From: Ilyonectria destructans
Taxonomy: Eukaryota; Ascomycota; Sordariomycetes; Hypocreales; Nectriaceae
Length of the DNA stretch: 64,000 nucleotides
Reading direction: 5' to 3'
Assembly: GCA_020740775.1 (NCBI GenBank)
Contig: JAHEWK010000013.1
Location: 372,001-436,000, forward strand
Under the pieces are notes generated by a model, which saw only the letters and a program-made list of their open reading frames with translations, made no database searches and was not told the DNA's origin. The number at the start of each line of letters is the position of its first letter. Within the stretch, counting starts at the first letter, position 1. Shown piece after piece: positions 44,682 through 56,073 of this stretch. Both the position numbers and the translations under genes were made by a program.

Positions 44682-46861
44682 CTAGACTAGAGGAATAACA
44701 TAACATCCGTCTTCCTGGAATTGTGAACCGTCCATAGCTCTGTGAACGTAACATTCTCCCACCATCTCGAAATATTCGCCCCTTCTCCGCAAAAGGAGTG
44801 GAACGTCCCCGCCCTGACAAAGAGCAACCACGTCACCGTCATAAGATGCCTTCGGGACGAGAGCTAAGCACCCGGAGCTCAACCTGGCTAATCTTCTGGA
44901 CTCAATCGCATAGAGACGTTCCTTCATAAGCTGGGATGAGGGGTTCCCCATGCCGAGGTTTGGCCATATTCGATAGACGACGCTGCTGACGAAGAACAAC
45001 GTGATTAGCAGTGCCACCCAATTCAAGCATACAAACCAGAGTTGCTTGGCGCTGGGTCGAAGCACAAGGTACAGCGTCCGCAGGCCAAGGTAGGCGTAGA
45101 TCGCCTGCAAGAACGCCGGCAACGCAAGGAAGTTACTACGCCGGGAATACTCAAAGACTGTCGCGGCGAGCAAGGGCCCGTTATCGTTTAAGTCATCCCC
45201 CCGGCCGCACGTGATCGTAGAGACGAATTCGTCACGAAATCCCGGTGCTCTGTCGTCGAAAGCTTTGCTCCAAGCCCTGATAGTCTCTAGGCGGTGGGAG
45301 GTCGAGAGAGTCAAGGCGACTTTGAGTCTGAACCAGATGGTTGATTGTACTCTCTCAGTTTCGCAGACGCTCCCAAGAGACGAAATCGTGACCGGGGCTT
45401 TGTTATAAATAAGCAGATGACCTGACAATTTTATTGCTGGAGAATCTGGAGCAGCGCTATCCGGCGGCATTAGCATCTCTCTACATCCGGTTCAACTTTG
45501 ATGAGGTGTTGGCCTTTAGGGAGGAACACTAACCCGTGGTTTAATGCGACAAAGTCGTATGCAACCCCACGCGTGGCAGAGGAACGATCACCAGGTGGCG
45601 GCGATATTGGCATCGCAACACTGCCTTTGTTTCTCCAGTCCGGGACCCAAGTGGGAAGCATGTCTGTTCCCCTTCTTCCACTGCTGTTGAGATATGTGTC
45701 GATGTGGTGATTCAGCAAATCGAAACCCGACAAGGGCAGCTGGTGGGTAATGGCTCCGAAAAGGCGCAGTGAATTTTGGTGTAAGAGAATTATTCTGGCG
45801 ACGCGGACGTATACTTCATCCGTAGCCGCATTCTCTTCTTGGTCTGTTGAATAGTCCGTTCGTATTCCGTATGTGCTGCCGCGCTCGATTTCCTCACCGA
45901 GACCTATCAGGCTGTACACCTTGTCCACCTCTTCGGTAGCGTCGCTGCCCCGAAACAGAGTGAGAAGCGTGAGGATATTCTTTTCGATCCATAGTTCTTT
46001 TTGTGCCAGCTGATTAAAGACAGACGCAAGGCCAGGAAGATCTGCGAGCCCGCCGTTTACCGCGGGTGATAGGAGGGATCGAGCCGTCATCACATGTGCT
46101 AGATGCGCAGCCCTCCTGCCACCAAGTTGAGACCCAAGCATACTTATGGCCGCTCGGGCGAAGTCTTCGAAGGGAATCATATCGTCGCCGCATGCTAGAT
46201 CGAGGATTGGGCTGAGGGCAATCTCCTGAATGATCCAGACGCGAGTAAAGTAAGGTCGGCGGAGGAGAAACATCATAGTCCCTAGTCGCCACATCCCCTT
46301 AAGTCCAACCGCCTCATTAAGCTGCGCTGACGCTTGGAGTGTCTCATTTGCGAGAGCTTGGCACGATCTGAAGGCCAGGTTGGACAGTATGGTTCCTTCC
46401 CCGAGCCAGACGATGGTTCGGGCTGACTCGCGGTAGATGTCGCCCATCCTCTGGACTTGCATGCTTTTCTCATTCTTGTCTCGCTGGTTGACGCAAATAG
46501 CATCAGCCCAAAGGACCGTTGGCCCGGACTCGTCACGGAGATGCATCAGGGCTGAATAGAGACTCTGGGTGACGTAGACGGGAATGTCATTGCAGTGAAT
46601 CAGCTTGGGTTGGGCCGGAGAGCCCCATCGATACGATAAAGCCGTATAAACCGGGATCTGTGAGCTCGTCTGCCTTAGAAATCCATTCTTGGTAACGAGC
46701 CTGCGTTGGGAAGGGTCTCGTCGGGGCAGTAGTCTCCTTTCCAGTCTGCAATCAATCGGATCCGCGGGCCTACCATGCAGAAGGGTGAGCACCCGGATAT
46801 CGTCTCTACCGAGAACAAGGGACTCTTGACTATAAAGGGGGTCATTTGCTGCGCCATTCAT
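44682..46861 (-). pseudogene. HET-domain (heterokaryon incompatibility) protein split by a frameshift
   Basis: The upstream frame (46861 to 45470) begins at ATG 46861 and carries the HET domain: YTALSYRWGSP, LWADAICVNQRDKNEKSMQV, RMGDIYRESARTIVWLGEG and the later VWIIQEIALS. It stops at 45470. The downstream frame (45476 to 44682) overlaps it by a few bases and carries the rest: two hydrophobic spans (about LNWVALLITLFFVSSVVYRI) and the HET C-terminal LARLSSGCLALVPKAS, VALCQGGDVPLLLRRRGEY and MVGECYVHRAMDGSQF. Together the order and length match one protein of about 730 residues. I tested nearby GT and AG pairs and found no intron that restores phase, so a single-base indel is the simplest explanation, natural or from sequencing. 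HET proteins trigger cell death on non-self contact. Confidence 0.75.
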
Positions 46862-48793
46862 CGCCGCGCCCACGTCTCGGACTGGACCTAGCTCCTAAAT
46901 GGTTTGTGAGCAAAGTCGACACATGCATGAAAGTTCGAACTCACCATGACCGCCGAATTTCTTTGTCAAGCAGGCATTTGCATCCGGCGAGTTCATGGGC
47001 CCCAGGAGGTTAGGTCGACGGAAAACGAAGGAGCTGATGTAGTGTTACAGTGCGGCTGGCTACACGACGGTAAATTCCGACTCTACCAGCCACTCGCGCC
47101 TTCACACCATCCCTCACCTACTTCGGTCGGCTAGGCTGTCTCCTTAGACCACAAGGGTGCCATCGTATTCTCAACGAATTCGCATTACGCTTAGCTCTGG
47201 GTTGCTCAAGTAGCCTTTCAAGGCTGGCGTATTCCGGCGCAGGGACATGGGATTTCAAAGGCTCACTTCTCGCTGGTAGTTGCCGCTGTCTTTCAACTTG
47301 GAGAACTAGGGTCAGAGTGTGGGAACCCAGCCCCCATCATCCAGTACAACAGATCGGGTTATGACTGAGAGAGTCTGCTGATTCCAACTCTAGGCGATGA
47401 GAATGCCAGTGTTACGCCACTTCAGCCGCAGCTGAAATTCCTATGGCGTCCTTGGAAGTTATCACATATCATAGGTTGGTTGGGGGTACTTCCGTATACT
47501 GCATTATATGGGTGGTGGCAATCGGGCCCCGGTGGGAAGAAATACAAAGTTAGCGATATTATTTACCACTCCTGTGCTTCCACACTTGCTAGGTCGATGA
47601 AATCATAGCTACGACAAGGTCAAGGCGGGATCCAATCACAGCATGTATCGGTATTGTCACATGCTTTGACATATAGAGGAGGGCGTGATTTGACTTTAGC
47701 AATGATGTAATGTTAAAACATGGCTTGGTTGACCAGGTTCATGGGTTTATATGCTACAACTTTTATCCAATTATTACCTTGTATCCTTCATGCAACTTAG
47801 TAATTGTATATCTTCTGGTGACTCTATGCTCGCCTTATTGATTGATCAGAACCCTATCGGATTAGAACCCTATTAAGCATATGTCGGTTTTGGCCGCACC
47901 GATGTGGGACAATGCGGAGTTAGTGGCACAACCTGCCTTCATTATTGACTCCCTGTTTTCTTTTAGTCTCATCCAAAGTGTCTGATGATTTAACTATACA
48001 TGTATACTGCCTGGCGGTCTCATTGCAGTAGCTGCTGCAAAACTTGGAGTTCGGCAATTTCTGGATTATACCACACATGCAATAACGGCAGAAGGGAAGA
48101 TGCTCTGCGAAAATGGCACCGGCAACCGGGAGCAAGACACATCTGAGCCAAGTTTTATCCCTTCAGCTACGACGGATTGTATGGGTCCTCAGTTTACTCG
48201 CTGCCGAAAGCTTTTAGGTCTCCGCGCTCTATTGCATGTGCGATAACTGCCGCACACACGAAGCTTTCCGGAGAACCCAGTGTATTTGCTGCATGGAGTT
48301 GGTTGCAGTGACATCCTGGTCTTAAGTAGCCCGGTGGTGGGAAATTAGTTATCGACAATCAAGCCAAGATGCTGAACTAATCCTGAATGTTCAGCTAATT
48401 GCCGTATCATGCTGTTGCAAAGCCATATGAGTGACAGCTTGCTGACCAAATCGTGCATATGGAAAGTTCCGAACACCCTGGCTCGTGATCGGTTGACAAC
48501 AGATGGGAGGCTCATGAAGTAAATGCCAAATCCATGCGCCTCAGCCAGGTCTCAGCCTCTCGATTCGCTGACTCCTTGGTCAGGGAGGCATGTCTTCGAT
48601 TCTCGGTGGCATAGTCTAAGTGTCTGGTCTTTACTCTAGCATCCGCCACATTCTTGGTAGGTAGACACCTTTGATCAACCCATTTTTAGGATGTCGGTGG
48701 GCGCCAAAAAGGTCATCACATCATCACGGGCACCGAAACCTGCCCTGGCAAGTTGAGGATTTCAGTCGATCATCGCTGCATGCCAGCAACATC
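46862..48793. other. Gene-poor stretch, 1.9 kb
   Basis: No intact gene is visible. A minus-strand frame at about 47930-48135 contains FCRYCMCGIIQ and SKFCSSYC, a C-x2-C / C-x3-C pattern that may be an old zinc-ribbon exon, but nothing around it completes a gene. Confidence 0.4.
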
Positions 48794-50809
48794 ATGAATT
48801 CCAACGGCACTGGAAATTCCTCTAACGGAGGCGGAATCTATGAGCTCATCATCGCACTCGTCGCTCTAGCCGTGTCAGCCTTGGCCCTTGTCATCGCTCT
48901 TTTTCAGGCCCTTCAACAATACTATGCTTCAGCAAAGGGCTACGCCTCGTGCAAGGAATTGGTGATTGGGAAATGGGTACAAATTGGCCCACCGCAAGCT
49001 GCGGCTGTTCGAATTTCGGTTCGAAGTCGAGTTCCAGACTCCTGTCATTTTCGTTTCGGCTCCGAGCAACAAAACGGGCCCGCTTGGTCCTCACCGGGAG
49101 AAAAGAAAGCCCCACGCCGGGAAGCGAAGTATTCCGACTCACTTGAAGCACTTTGTCGAGTCCAGGTTCGCCTGGTTTCAGCCTCCAGAAGTCACCTGCC
49201 ACGAAATCACATACATGGTCGGGAAGACCGGTAGCTACCAAGAGACTTATACGTGGAGTCAAGAAATGTACGACCAACGGATTAGGAAACGCGAGGCTAG
49301 GGACACTCGTGAGGGCATCCTGGCTCGTGCTCCTCATGGCCGTGCAGCGGATGGAAAAGGAATCTCGGCAATGGCAGGAAGAACAATATTTTGACTCTAA
49401 CCATTCTGGTCATCGGTGGCACACTAGGGCGTCCCATGAGCCGCTCCTGGACATGTTTGACAGAACTGACGCAAATAACCTACATAGTCTTACTGTGGGC
49501 ATATAAAAGAATAAGAGATCGTGGGACACCATGCCAGGGCACATGAAGAAACCGTATGCTACCTCGACCAATTGCCACGTAGTCGAAATCCTCGCCATGC
49601 TCGGCATACACTGGAAGGTCTTCAACCGAAACGAAAACCGATACACTGCACAGGGCAATGACTTTATCGCCACTGGCGCCAGTGTTGACGGCCTCGGTAT
49701 TCTCTTTTCTTTCCACAAAGCGGGCGAAACTTGGTTCGAGGAGAACCGTATCATTCCAAACAATGACGTCAAGGAACTGTGCTTCGGATACTGCCCTACT
49801 ATCTTCTGCCCGAGAAGTTTCAAAATGTACGCGGACGAACCGAAAGACCTGGGAACTCTTCAGCTCGCAAGTTTCGCCGCGATGGCAGAAACTTTGGTGG
49901 TTATCGGCTGCAATACTAAGACTGTCAAATAGTTTTCGAAGCCAGCTGAGCACACACGGTACAGCCATCTCTTCCCAGGTATGTCTTGAGGTTAGGGTTA
50001 GTCTTTTGCAACAGCTTTTATCTAACCTGCCCTTAGTCGCCTTCGAGATGCTCGGCATGGTTGGCATCGTGCTGCAAATAAAGGAAACTGCTTTCCGCAT
50101 GCTCCCAAACCCCACAATCCACCACTGGGACCGAAAGTCTTTCTCCCTCCGCACCCTATTAATCACCTACAAGTCTTTTCTGGACAGGGCTGCCAAGTAT
50201 CAAAAACAAGGGCGTCAGGGGGAGCCCCAGAACGCGCAGGCAATGTTCTACAATAACAATCGGATCAGCACGATAATAAGCGAGGCTCATGAGATTGAGG
50301 AGGCTTTTCGTGAGTCTGAGAAGAGGATCAGAGATTATGAACAGTGTGGAAACCAGGAACAGGGGTAAGATGAGTTTACGACAATACATCCCGAAACAAG
50401 ACAAAAAACGGAGGAGCCGAGATCATACAGTCAGAAGCTCATGACCGCACTTCATACTACGATTGAGAATTGCGACGGGTTTCTCAAATATCGTGGAGAA
50501 ACACTAGTTCAGTCCGTCTTGCGAGTACACCTCCAGGAGGTTTTAGGCATACTCAATCTGAGAGACCCCGATAATGGTCCCAATGGAGACCGTTTTGAGA
50601 ATACAGAGGCGAAGGAGGAGTCGTTCAACCCCCCTGGTCAGTCATCGAAAGCCCCAAAGGTCAGCAAAGAGCAAACGGCCCACAAGAATCGGAAAAGGAT
50701 ATTCCGGGACCTCCAACGACTTGACTCAGTATCCTACAGTGAGACGTACACCGTTTTAATGGACATGTACATCTCTTCGGTACGCGAGAATGTCATTCGG
50801 AAGATATGA
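48794..50809 (+). pseudogene. Modin-like protein pseudogene
   Basis: The sequence follows fungal proteins annotated as modin: an N-terminal membrane segment (YELIIALVALAVSALALVIA) then FQALQQYYASAKGYASCKE, RKLRLFEFRFEVEFQTPVIF, LMAVQRMEKESRQWQEEQ, RSWDTMPGHMKKPYATST, HVVEILAMLGIHWKVFNRN, DVKELCFGYCPTIF and, after an intron at 49979-50036, AFEMLGMVGIVLQI and FRMLPNPTIHHWD. Four defects are visible: a one-base shift in the G run 48975-48977, another shift near 49306, TAA at 49504-49506 where a Gln codon is expected, and TAG at 49930-49932. The C-terminal part to 50809 remains open. Order and length are otherwise complete. The function of modin proteins is not established; they are frequent near incompatibility genes. 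Confidence 0.75.
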
Positions 50810-52462
50810 GGTGAGTTGGATCGGGAAAGGAGGCGTCAAGAGTCCTGTAACCAGCCAAACCGAATCCAGTGCCGTAGGACCTCATTTGAACCACCTCTAA
50901 ATGGTGACGAAGACGAACTGGACAATGATAGAGTGGAGGTTGAGGATTGCTGGGTTGGCGCGAGGCTCGAGGAGATTCAAGGGATCAATGACGTCTGGTG
51001 TGTACTTGTCTTTCGTATTATATGCTGGTTACTTCTTCACGATTTCCACAAGATGGACGTTCAGATCGACAAGGATGGGCTTTTTGGAAGCCGTTTACCA
51101 GTGTATATTGCTTAAATTGGAACTTAACTGCTTCGCCGTCGTGTCTACACGCAAGGTTCAAATTAGACGAAGTTTATAAGTAGAAGTTTTAACACAGCCT
51201 ATAAAGCCTCCGTCTGTCGTACGAGATGATAAACTGGAGGAGAGGCATAACAACACGACTATCATGTACTTGTATCTCTAATTACCCCTGCCAATCTTGG
51301 CATCACTACGTCAACTCTAGCTTGCCCTCTGGTTGACAACTCGTGATGTTGGCTTCAATGCAGGTGATGAATTATTGTTGATGGGGTTTTGAAATACAAA
51401 TGAGAGCACATCTGCTTGATATTTGAATCAATTCTGGCTGCTAGAGGGGAGGGAAACACAATATTAGGATGCAAGGGGGATTCCTATACTAGGCAGCCCT
51501 TGCTAGATTACTAGAGTGGCAGTGTTTGTTGCGTCGACCCCGGACCTTAGAAGTTTACAACTTGAGAAGAACCGTTTTCTACCTGATCATTTGTAAGCCT
51601 AACGGGCAGGTTTATCTAGGCGAGGCGGGAAAGGCTGAAGCTGCCCTTCTCGGCCATGCCAAATGTTCCGGCGCCGGTTAATGAAGGCTGCGGCACGTGA
51701 AGGAGTTGGCGAGCCTGGAAAGGGGGGTTTTCATCCCGGCAATGATTGCGCAGCCAGCGCGACTCAGCCCCTTGGATGATGAAGCTGTTGCTGGTCATTG
51801 GTTAACTCTCGTCTAGAGTTCAGACTCGATCAATTAAGGTTACCTCCGACCTTTTTCGGCAGTTGTTCCACAGATAAGCCGTGCAAGCGACAAGTTACAA
51901 CCGATCTCGGGACTAGGCCTCCCTTGCCGCTAGATAAATAGCCGGTCAGATTCAGGCAGCGTCTACGGAGAATGGCTACATTTAATGAGGCTGGGGAAAG
52001 AGCGTCCGGTCAATCCGGAGAATTGGCCGACGACGCTGCTCACGCGCGGTTATGTGTCGAATGGGCAATGCGTGGAAATGAGGGCGTGAAGAAGACGTGC
52101 CCCGGATCGTCACGTGAACGTTAGGGCTCGAGTGCGGGTTGCTGTCTTACCACGGCTCCTATCTACATTACTATCCAGCCCGAGTGGGTTACTCGTCAGC
52201 CTCTGGAGTATTTTCAAGATAAATACACGCAACCGCCGCATTTACTCAACATGTTTAAATTGATTGAGGTAATCGAATAACCGTAAACACGATGGGCAAT
52301 GCTTATCACTGTACTGAGGAGCGGGAAATGTAGTAACTTATATAATTGGGACTCTAACTCAATGGTATCTCTAGGATAACATATACAAAGCAGGCTCTAA
52401 CTCTAAAACAAGAAAAGAAGATGAGAAAAGCGAAGGAGGAATTGCCATGTTAATACTCTCAC
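50810..52462. other. Intergenic, 1.65 kb
   Basis: Frames at 50816-51183 follow the modin pseudogene and could be its degraded tail, since they are polar and open but unrecognisable. The rest (51200-52460) shows no gene. Confidence 0.45.
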
Positions 52463-53756
52463 TTAAGCTCCAAGGCCGTTGTAAGCAACACGGTTCGCGC
52501 TACCCACTGGGTCTGCAACAACACCGATAACAGCAGCGCCGAGGATGCGGTTGGTGACGGCAACGGAGCCAGAGAGGCCCTCCTTGGCGATAAAGTAAGC
52601 CGCAAGACCGGCGACATGGGGAGAGGCCATGCTAGTGCCAGCGAAGTACCGGCTAGAAGTGTCGCTGAGGTAGTAAGAGCTGAGGGTACTGACACCAGGG
52701 GCGAAGATATCGACCAAGGAACCATAGTTGGAGAACCAAGCGCGGTAGTTCGTACCTTCAACAGCACCAACAGTGATGGCAGAAGGAGCAGAAGCGGGCG
52801 AGTAGAATGAGCTGTCGTCGTTGGAGTTGCCAGCAGAGACAACGACGGTAAGGCCAGCATCGGTAGCAGCCTTAACGGCTGCGTTGACTGAGGCAGTGTA
52901 GGCACCGCCGAGAGACATATTGATGACGGCCTTCTTAGCAATGCCGAGTGACTTGGCATTGTTGACAGCCCAGTTAATGCCCAAGATGGCACCAGACATA
53001 GTGCCGGAGCCAGTCTTGTCGAGCACCTTGACAGCCACCACAGTCGCACGCTTAGCCACGCCGAAGGTCTTGCCAGCAACGGTACCGGCAACGTGAGTGC
53101 CGTGACCGTACTCGTCGGTGTTGGGCGAGCCGCTGATGAAGTTGGCGCCCCAGACGGCGCGGCCCTCAAACTCAACGTGGGTAGTCCGGATGCCCGTGTC
53201 GATAATGTACACGCGGACACCAGCACCGGCGGTGCTGTCGTAGTAGTAGTTGGACTCGTGGGAGCCAGAATTGCCGCCGAGTTTGTGCGAGATGCGGGCG
53301 AGACCCCAAGGGGCGTTGAGCTGGCTAACAGCGGCGCGCTTGTCGGGCCTTTCGGCGGCTACAGCAGTGACGTTGGTGATGCTATCCTTCTCGATGTACT
53401 CAATCTGATGACGAAAGTTAGTGCCTGTCTAAACAACTAAAGGGTTGAAGATTACTGACCAGGTTAGAGTTGGTAATGTCCTTGACCTCCGAGGGCGGGA
53501 TCTCAACGACGTAGGCGTGGAGTCCGCCGACGTCGATGGTATCGACAACACCCTTCTTGTTCTTCTTCTTGGCCTTCTTGGTGATTCCGTTTTCGTGATT
53601 CTTTCTCTCAGTGGCGTCGGTACCGGTCTTGTACGTGACGATGTACTTGTCGGGGACAACGATGTCAGCCGAGATGCCATCGTTCTTGATGGGCGCGGCG
53701 GCAAGGGCCAGGCCGAGAAGCCCGGTGAGGCTGCAAAGAGTGGCAGATAACTTCAT
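52463..53756 (-). CDS. Secreted subtilisin-like serine protease (proteinase K family)
   Basis: Two minus-strand exons (53756-53460 and 53404-52463) encode 412 residues, the normal length for a fungal S8A protease. Residues 1-20 are a signal peptide (MKLSATLCSLTGLLGLALA). An Inhibitor-I9 propeptide follows with DKYIVTYKTGTD and HAYVVEIPPSEV. The mature enzyme starts near AVSQLNAPWGLARISHK. The catalytic triad is complete: Asp in YIIDTGIRTTH, His in GHGTHVAGTVAG and Ser in GTSMASPHVAG; the oxyanion Asn lies in VSAGNSNDD. The intron (53405-53459) starts with GTCAGT, a weaker but accepted donor, and restores NSNLIEYIEKD. The protein should be a secreted alkaline protease. Confidence 0.93.
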
Positions 53757-56073
53757 GGTTGTGGAGGATGTGAAGAGAGATAAAATAGAGCGATGGGGTG
53801 AAGGAGTTGGTTGTCAATTGTCAAGTGTGTTGCTGCTGAGGAGTGAGTTTGAGTCCGGAAAGGTAGGTGATGTGGGCTTCTTATATCCTCGTTTCCCATC
53901 ACCACTCGTAGTCTCCGGTGTGCCCAACGCTCAAGGACACAGATAGGGCTAGGCTAACTGCCGGAGGACTCTCATCACCACCATTGCCGTAAAAAGCCTC
54001 GACCAGGCGATATTGGAAGAAGGCTTAGACGGCAATACCTAGTTTGGTGTTCTAGGCGCCAGATTTTCAGCCCTGAGGTCCTAGAATGGTGAACTGCCGC
54101 CACTCTGATGCCGAAAACAGACATGGTCAAATGCCAAGCTGTGCTAGCAATGAGCCTACCCCGGCTTACTCCGGATTAGCGCAGGGGGGGTTAGCTCCTA
54201 GACTTTTAGTACAATTGCCAAAGTCACTTTAAGGAGGCGCGTTCTCCGCCACGGGCTTGTCTGTTACCGAGACGTAGGCTCATCATCCAATAGCCCACCC
54301 AATACCGTGGACATGGCTTGTCAGGAACAAGCTAAAATTAACATTCATGTGGCAGACGCCACTCAGCTTACACATTACTCAAACGGAGGAATGTTTGGTG
54401 ATTTTTTGCGTGGCCAGCGCTAAAACATCTCGCTGCGGCTGCGGTCTCGACCGTCTTAGTCTTTCAGCCCAGTCACAATCCTCGCCCATCCCGTTCTCAC
54501 ATTATGTAAAACCATCACTGCAAATGACCCAAAGCCACCACGATATGTTGATTTGTGCATCTCCGACTCGCAATACGCTCTTTTTCTCTCTCCATTTCCT
54601 CCCTGAAACCACCCTTGGCGCTGTGGTTGTTCGTGGCGTTGAATGTGGCTGTTCGTAAGCGCATTGTCATACCCCTAGATGCGCGTTGCTGCCTGGGGGG
54701 GGGGCACATCTGCAGTATCCTTGCGAATTTCAGGAACGGAATTCAAGGCATCCAATCAGTTGGTTTACATTTAATTCGGCGCATGGAGATGTACCAGGAA
54801 GTGATATCAGATGAGCGGCCTGAGACGCACGCAACCAAATGGCGAGAAGTTCTTTACCTTTGGTCCAGACCTGGTTACCTTTCAACGGGGTGGCCGTGAG
54901 TGGTGCTTTGTCTCAAACCTTTTCTTCAGTCGAATCCAGTCCGTTGGAACGTGGGGTGGTAAGTCTTCTGTCAATTGTGAACAGTGGTCAAGCTTGTGCA
55001 ACAAACACTACGGAGCACTACCTGCTACTATCGAATGCAGGCTGAGTGTGGCTGAGTTCCGGACCCTCGTCGTCCAACGTGATCACTCCCTTTAGCTCCC
55101 AAGCCTAAACAAATAGCTTAATTGATATTTGAATCAACAGGTGTTATCGAGCACAGAGCGATTGAGGCTGAGGCTGTGTCGCTTGGGTATCCTGCTCCAC
55201 AGGAATACCAAGTCCCAATCACACAACTACGATCATACAATGACAATCACCTCACCAATTCAGCTGAAGGCGAAGAAGCAAGAGAGGCCAGCGCTAAAAT
55301 TAATGAGGCTTTGGGCTGGCCAAGGTTGAACGACGCAGGTACTGTCACACGTGAGAAATCCCGTCACCTCTCGACTTTAAGCCAAGTTGCCTCATGTACT
55401 ATGGTAAGGCAACGAATCACATTTTTAACGAGGTGGAGTAGTGTGTACTATTAGGCGCCTCGGGAAAAAATGCCAGGCCAGCCACATACCCAAAGCAGTA
55501 GCCACGCGATTCAGCTCGGGACGGCGTGTCGGTCTGGATCGACGCCACTTTCCGGTAGTTCCCATACGGTGAATACTTGCGGTCTATTGACAAAAGCCAC
55601 ATGTAACGATCATGTTTACTTTACGAGGTTATGATAGGGGAACCGGGGTCCCGGATGCATGTCTGAGTGGAATTAAGACATCGTATTGAGCAATCTAGGC
55701 CACGGCGTAACGTGTTGGCATGTGTAGTGAGTTTGGAGGGGGTAGTGGTCTGGCAATAGCTAGTGGATACGGTGGGCTAAGGCAAACAAGCGTGAGCACA
55801 GGGATCCAGTCTAGAGCACATGGGTTCGTTGATAGTAGCTCATATGTAGTGTGCATGTTGAGGTGGCTCGCCGAGGGCGGTGTATTGCCTCGCACTCGTT
55901 GCCTAATTAGTGAGCAGGATGACTCAGACAGTTGTATCCAAGATCAGAACGAGTGGACGGACCCCTATTCAGGGTCTTCCCAGGCGAGGCTAAAACGGAG
56001 ATCGACGCGGGCCGTGAGCCCAACCGATAGAGAACCGTGACACTGAAGCTAGAAAAAAACTCAAATAATATCC
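53757..56073. other. Intergenic, 2.3 kb
   Basis: No gene can be supported. Open frames at 54347-54658, 54555-54899, 55122-55454 and 55720-56040 (plus) lack family signals. A ten-base G run sits at 54695-54704. Confidence 0.45.
53881..53885 (-). promoter_or_regulatory. TATA element of subtilase gene
   Basis: TATAA on the minus strand (within GATATAAG) lies about 125 bases before ATG 53756, with a leader in between that is free of other in-frame ATGs on that strand. Confidence 0.4.

Noticed and set aside
45440..45490. Intron joining the two HET frames (GTAGAG with a CTAAT branch and CCAG)
   Set aside because: Every nearby GT/AG pair I tried leaves the downstream frame out of phase or runs into TAA.
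52459..53226. 255-codon minus-strand frame over the subtilase
   Set aside because: It is a shifted shadow of the subtilase exon 2; the other frame has the catalytic triad and propeptide.
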